DNA of 55,961 nucleotides from Gammaproteobacteria bacterium UBA3067 (lineage in GTDB: Bacteria; Pseudomonadota; Gammaproteobacteria; Pseudomonadales; UBA3067). A model generated the notes under the pieces. The model made no database searches. It was not told the DNA's origin and saw nothing but the letters and a program-made list of their open reading frames with translations. The stretch spans positions 10,887 through 66,847 of the forward strand of contig DFBZ01000047.1 in the NCBI GenBank assembly GCA_002366835.1, in the 5' to 3' direction. Both the position numbers and the translations under genes were made by a program. This document shows, one piece after another, positions 52,799 through 55,961 of this stretch. Each line of letters starts with the position of its first letter. Position 1 is the first letter of the stretch.

Positions 52799-54763
52799 GT
52801 GGATTCGAAACCTCTTAACCTCATGATCGCAGCGCCACGGCCCATCAAACAGACACTCATGGTGGCTGCGGACTTACTACTTATACCAGTCGCCATTTAC
52901 CTTTCTTTTTTACTTAGTGCCGGCTTTTCAGCCGATATTTATTCCGCGACCACGACAGCAATCTCTGCCATCACCACTCTTTGCAGTATCGGCCTTTTTG
53001 TTCGCCTGGGTCTCTATCATGCCGTAGTACGTTTTATGGGAAATGAGGCCTTGCTGGCCGTAGTGAAAGGTGTGGCTTTTTCAACCTTAGTTTTAACCCT
53101 GCTGATTAGTGCCAGTGACGTCCGTATCCCACTCACCTCTCCGTTAATTTTCTTTAGCATTTTACTCGGTTTAATTGGCTTTACACGTCTGTCCGCCAGG
53201 CAGTTAATTTCAAGACAAACTGCAAAAGATAAAATAAACGTTGCCATTTACGGTGCTGGGAGCTCCGGTTTGGCCTTATTGGCAAGCTTAGGTAGCAGCA
53301 AAAAATACAACCCTGTTGCATTAATTGATGACCGAACTCGCATTCGAAACATGCGCTATAACGGTTTAAAGGTCAGCCATCCCGAGGCCCTTCCTGCCCT
53401 TATTAAAGAACACAACATAAAGCAAGTGTTACTCGCCATGCCCTCCATTACCAGCGCTCGAAAGAAGGAGATCATCTTAAAACTTGAGCCTATGCAAATA
53501 CGGATACGAACCGTACCCTCCATGGAAAGCCTGGTATCAGGAAAAGCACGGCTGGAACAAATTCAGGATATCTGTGTAGAAGACCTGCTCAAAAGGGAAC
53601 CTATCGCTCCTATTTCTGCACTGCTACAAAAATGTATCAGCAGAAAAACTGTCTTGGTCACCGGTGCGGGTGGTTCGATAGGTTCTGAACTATGTCGCCA
53701 AGTTCTTACTCAAAATCCAGAAAAGTTGGTTCTTGTCGAACGCTGCGAGATGGCCCTGTACCAGGTAGACCAGGAGCTAGGGCAATTAATTTCTAGCCAA
53801 GGGCTAAACACTGAGCTTGTACCACTTTTGGCCTGCGTTCAAAACCCTCTGCGCATGCACACCATTTTTAATGCTTATAATATCGACACTGTCTATCATG
53901 CCGCAGCGTACAAGCATGTCCCGCTTGTTGAGTACAACATGATTGAAGGCGTGAGGAATAATGTATTTGGCACGTATGAAACAGCATTAGCAGCGCAAAA
54001 TGCCGGCGTAAAAAATTTCGTGCTGATTTCTACCGATAAAGCCGTTCGCCCCACCAATATTATGGGTGCCTCTAAACGGCTTGCCGAGCTGGTGCTGCAG
54101 GGTTTAGCGAAAGGAGAGACTCAAACTCGTTTTTCCATGGTTCGCTTTGGAAATGTTCTGGGCTCCTCTGGCTCTGTTGTACCGCTATTTCGCAAACAAA
54201 TTGCCAGCGGTGGCCCGGTTACAGTGACCCATAAGGACGTCATTCGCTACTTTATGACCATTCCAGAAGCCTCCCAACTTGTTATTCAAGCGGGCGCCAT
54301 GGCAAATGGCGGAGATGTTTTTCTTTTGGATATGGGAAAACCTGTGAAAATAAGTGAGCTGGCGGAAACCATGATCCGCTTATTAGGCTTAACCGTTAAA
54401 AACAGTCAACACCCCGATGGGGATATAGGAATCACATATACTGGCTTACGACCTGGAGAAAAACTTTTTGAAGAACTATTGGTAGGAGCTACGGCCCTTA
54501 CTACCCAGCACCCTCAAATAATGCGCGCAGAAGAGCAGTCTCTCAGCCTTGTGCAAACCCACAAAATAGTGAGCGAATTAAATCTTGCGCTGGATAATGG
54601 AAACTGTATCGACATACAAGAAATACTCCTATCTGCTAACACCGGCTACACCGCCTCTAAAGAAGTCAGCGACTTGGTATGGGCAAAACATACCGGAAAC
54701 TTTTCGAAAGATAATACCGAGGAATCAAGCCAAACAGACAATATCGCCTATATAGCAAGATAA
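52799..54763 (+). CDS. WbpM/FlaA1-type nucleotide-sugar 4,6-dehydratase
   Basis: A 654-residue membrane-anchored enzyme: four predicted membrane segments (about 15-130), a first Rossmann domain beginning YGAGSSGL (about 150), and a catalytic SDR domain with TGAGGSIGSELCRQ (about 289), STDKAVRPTNIMGASKRLAEL (Met422, Lys426) and RPGEKLFEELL. This is the CapD/WbpM/PglF layout, converting UDP-GlcNAc to a 4-keto-6-deoxy sugar for O-antigen, capsule or glycan linkers. The start is a GTG with AAGGA six bases upstream. It is probably the first enzyme of the downstream sugar locus. Confidence 0.9.
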   Translation: MDSKPLNLMIAAPRPIKQTLMVAADLLLIPVAIYLSFLLSAGFSADIYSATTTAISAITTLCSIGLFVRLGLYHAVVRFMGNEALLAVVKGVAFSTLVLTLLISASDVRIPLTSPLIFFSILLGLIGFTRLSARQLISRQTAKDKINVAIYGAGSSGLALLASLGSSKKYNPVALIDDRTRIRNMRYNGLKVSHPEALPALIKEHNIKQVLLAMPSITSARKKEIILKLEPMQIRIRTVPSMESLVSGKARLEQIQDICVEDLLKREPIAPISALLQKCISRKTVLVTGAGGSIGSELCRQVLTQNPEKLVLVERCEMALYQVDQELGQLISSQGLNTELVPLLACVQNPLRMHTIFNAYNIDTVYHAAAYKHVPLVEYNMIEGVRNNVFGTYETALAAQNAGVKNFVLISTDKAVRPTNIMGASKRLAELVLQGLAKGETQTRFSMVRFGNVLGSSGSVVPLFRKQIASGGPVTVTHKDVIRYFMTIPEASQLVIQAGAMANGGDVFLLDMGKPVKISELAETMIRLLGLTVKNSQHPDGDIGITYTGLRPGEKLFEELLVGATALTTQHPQIMRAEEQSLSLVQTHKIVSELNLALDNGNCIDIQEILLSANTGYTASKEVSDLVWAKHTGNFSKDNTEESSQTDNIAYIAR

Positions 54764-54849
54764 AGTGAACAGCTCCCGCGCTCCGCTTTTTCTTCGTTGC
54801 GTGTCATGCTAGTCTTCGCTGTCACTCCTTGGCCAGATGTAGATCCTCT

Positions 54850-55914
54850 ATGAAAAGCAAAACGATTTTTGTTACTGGTGGTGCTGGATTCATTGGCTCC
54901 GCATTAATTCGCCACCTGATTAGCAACACCCCGCATAACGTTATCAACATCGACGCCCTTACTTACGCTGGCAATCTCGACTCACTTCGCTCAGTCAGCG
55001 ATAGTGAGCGCTACTGCTTCGAAAAAGTCGATATTTGTGACCTCCCCAGTATTCAAGACTTGTTCAAACGCTACAAGCCCGATTGGATTATGCACCTGGC
55101 CGCAGAGTCCCATGTTGACCGTTCTATTGAAGGGCCCTTAGGTTTTATTCAAACTAATGTGATGGGTACGGGTGTTTTACTCGAAGCATTTCGTGACTAC
55201 TGGAATAGCCTAGACCCCGAAAGAAAGGCCAGCCTGCGCTTTCATCATATATCCACCGATGAAGTCTATGGCAGCCTTGCAGAAGACGGCCTATTTCTGG
55301 AAAGCACAGCCTACGACCCCAGTTCTCCCTATTCTGCCAGTAAAGCCGCTTCCGATCACTTGGTGCGTGCCTGGCACCGCACCTATGGGCTGCCAGTAGT
55401 TATTACCAATTGCTCCAACAACTATGGCCCCTACCATTTCCCGGAAAAACTGATTCCCCATGTCATCCTAAATGCCCTCAGTGGCAAAGAGCTACCCGTT
55501 TATGGTGATGGTGCTCAAATTCGTGACTGGCTCTATGTTGAAGATCATGCCCGTGCCCTTTATTGCGTCATTCAAGATGGAGTAATCGGTGAAACCTACA
55601 ATATCGGTGGGCACAATGAAAAGCGTAACATTGATGTGGTAAAAAGTATTTGCGCCCTACTTGAAGAGCTGCATCCCGAAAAACCAGAAGGTATTGATGC
55701 TTATGAAGACCTCATCACCTTCGTAACAGATCGCCCTGGGCACGACACTCGCTACGCCATCGACGCCACAAAAATCCAAACCGAACTCAACTGGGTTCCA
55801 CAAGAAACCTTTGAAACAGGCTTACGCAAAACTGTTTCCTGGTATTTAGGAAATAAAGAGTGGTGGCAACGGGTGCTTAGTGGAGACTACACACTAGAAC
55901 GCATCGGAAAATAA
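54850..55914 (+). CDS. rmlB: dTDP-glucose 4,6-dehydratase
   Basis: RmlB takes dTDP-glucose to dTDP-4-keto-6-deoxyglucose in dTDP-rhamnose (or related sugar) synthesis. The 354 residues contain FVTGGAGFIGS (8-18), INIDALTYAGN, LAAESHVDRS, the catalytic STDEVYG (Thr136, Asp137, Glu138), SPYSASK (Tyr161, Lys165) and NNYGPYHFPEKLIP. I chose the ATG at 54850; the in-frame TTG at 54829 adds residues foreign to the family. 33 bp separate it from the next start. Confidence 0.95.
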   Translation: MKSKTIFVTGGAGFIGSALIRHLISNTPHNVINIDALTYAGNLDSLRSVSDSERYCFEKVDICDLPSIQDLFKRYKPDWIMHLAAESHVDRSIEGPLGFIQTNVMGTGVLLEAFRDYWNSLDPERKASLRFHHISTDEVYGSLAEDGLFLESTAYDPSSPYSASKAASDHLVRAWHRTYGLPVVITNCSNNYGPYHFPEKLIPHVILNALSGKELPVYGDGAQIRDWLYVEDHARALYCVIQDGVIGETYNIGGHNEKRNIDVVKSICALLEELHPEKPEGIDAYEDLITFVTDRPGHDTRYAIDATKIQTELNWVPQETFETGLRKTVSWYLGNKEWWQRVLSGDYTLERIGK

Positions 55915-55947
55915 CCACCGCATTTGCTCACTCAAGGAGCCTAGACA

Positions 55948-55961
55948 ATGGCATATAAAGG
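55948..55961 (+). CDS. rmlA: Start of probable glucose-1-phosphate thymidylyltransferase
   Basis: Only the first four codons plus two bases (MAYK and GG) are in the window. An AAGGAG at 55934-55939 lies eight bases before the ATG. MAYKG is a plausible lead-in to the KGIILAGG start of RmlA, and rmlB-rmlA is the usual order. The identity rests on context. Confidence 0.5.

Noticed and set aside
52734..52826. Thirty-codon frame overlapping the GTG start of the WbpM-type gene
   Set aside because: It has an AGGG site but no conservation evidence, and runs out of frame into a well-supported gene; probably fortuitous.

Overview
The window looks like chromosomal DNA of a gammaproteobacterium close to the Pseudomonas/Cellvibrio side of the class. 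The evidence is gene order and protein type: relA-rlmD-cysM beside a BarA/GacS kinase; gyrA-serC-pheA-hisC-tyrA/aroA-cmk-rpsA-ihfB with a fused TyrA-AroA; mtaD-ubiG-mupP-yciK; and a TrpS carrying the Pseudomonas-type insertion. GC content is near 50% by eye. Genus and habitat cannot be settled from the sequence alone.

Layout. (1) 1-7.2 kb: relA (cut by the left edge), rlmD and cysM leftward, divergent from a hybrid sensor kinase. (2) 7.2-21 kb: a long leftward block with a glutaredoxin-like protein, ComEA, pyrF, lapA, ihfB, rpsA, cmk, the tyrA-aroA fusion, hisC, pheA, serC and gyrA. Tight spacing from gyrA to rpsA indicates one aromatic/serine/translation supra-operon. (3) 21.2-27.1 kb, rightward: DMT transporter, MTA/SAH deaminase, ubiG, mupP and yciK, then a GGDEF protein. 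(4) 27.1-32.5 kb, leftward: rluB, scpB, scpA, trpS, yciO and the PHP nuclease rnm, with a perfect 30-bp inverted repeat between yciO and trpS. (5) 32.7-34.7 kb, rightward: yciB, yciI, a 199-bp element with terminal inverted repeats, and an SH3b envelope protein. (6) 34.9-50.3 kb, more accessory: a large uncharacterised protein with a UPF0149-like end, a TonB-dependent receptor, two AMP-forming acyl-CoA ligases, a porin, a YbdG-like MscS channel, an UMF1/ATG22-type MFS protein, two lipoproteins and a nitroreductase. (7) 50.5 kb to the right edge: the start of a surface-polysaccharide locus (YjbH-like protein, WbpM/FlaA1-type dehydratase, rmlB, and the first codons of a probable rmlA).

Most of the window is core metabolism and information processing. 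I saw no CRISPR array, tRNA, rRNA, transposase, phage or recognisable defence island. The items most worth a second look are the yciO-trpS palindrome with its overlapping 30-codon reading frame, the short inverted-repeat element that supplies the yciI stop codon, the 726-residue protein, and the absence of lapB between lapA and pyrF. None amounts to a clear new system on sequence alone.
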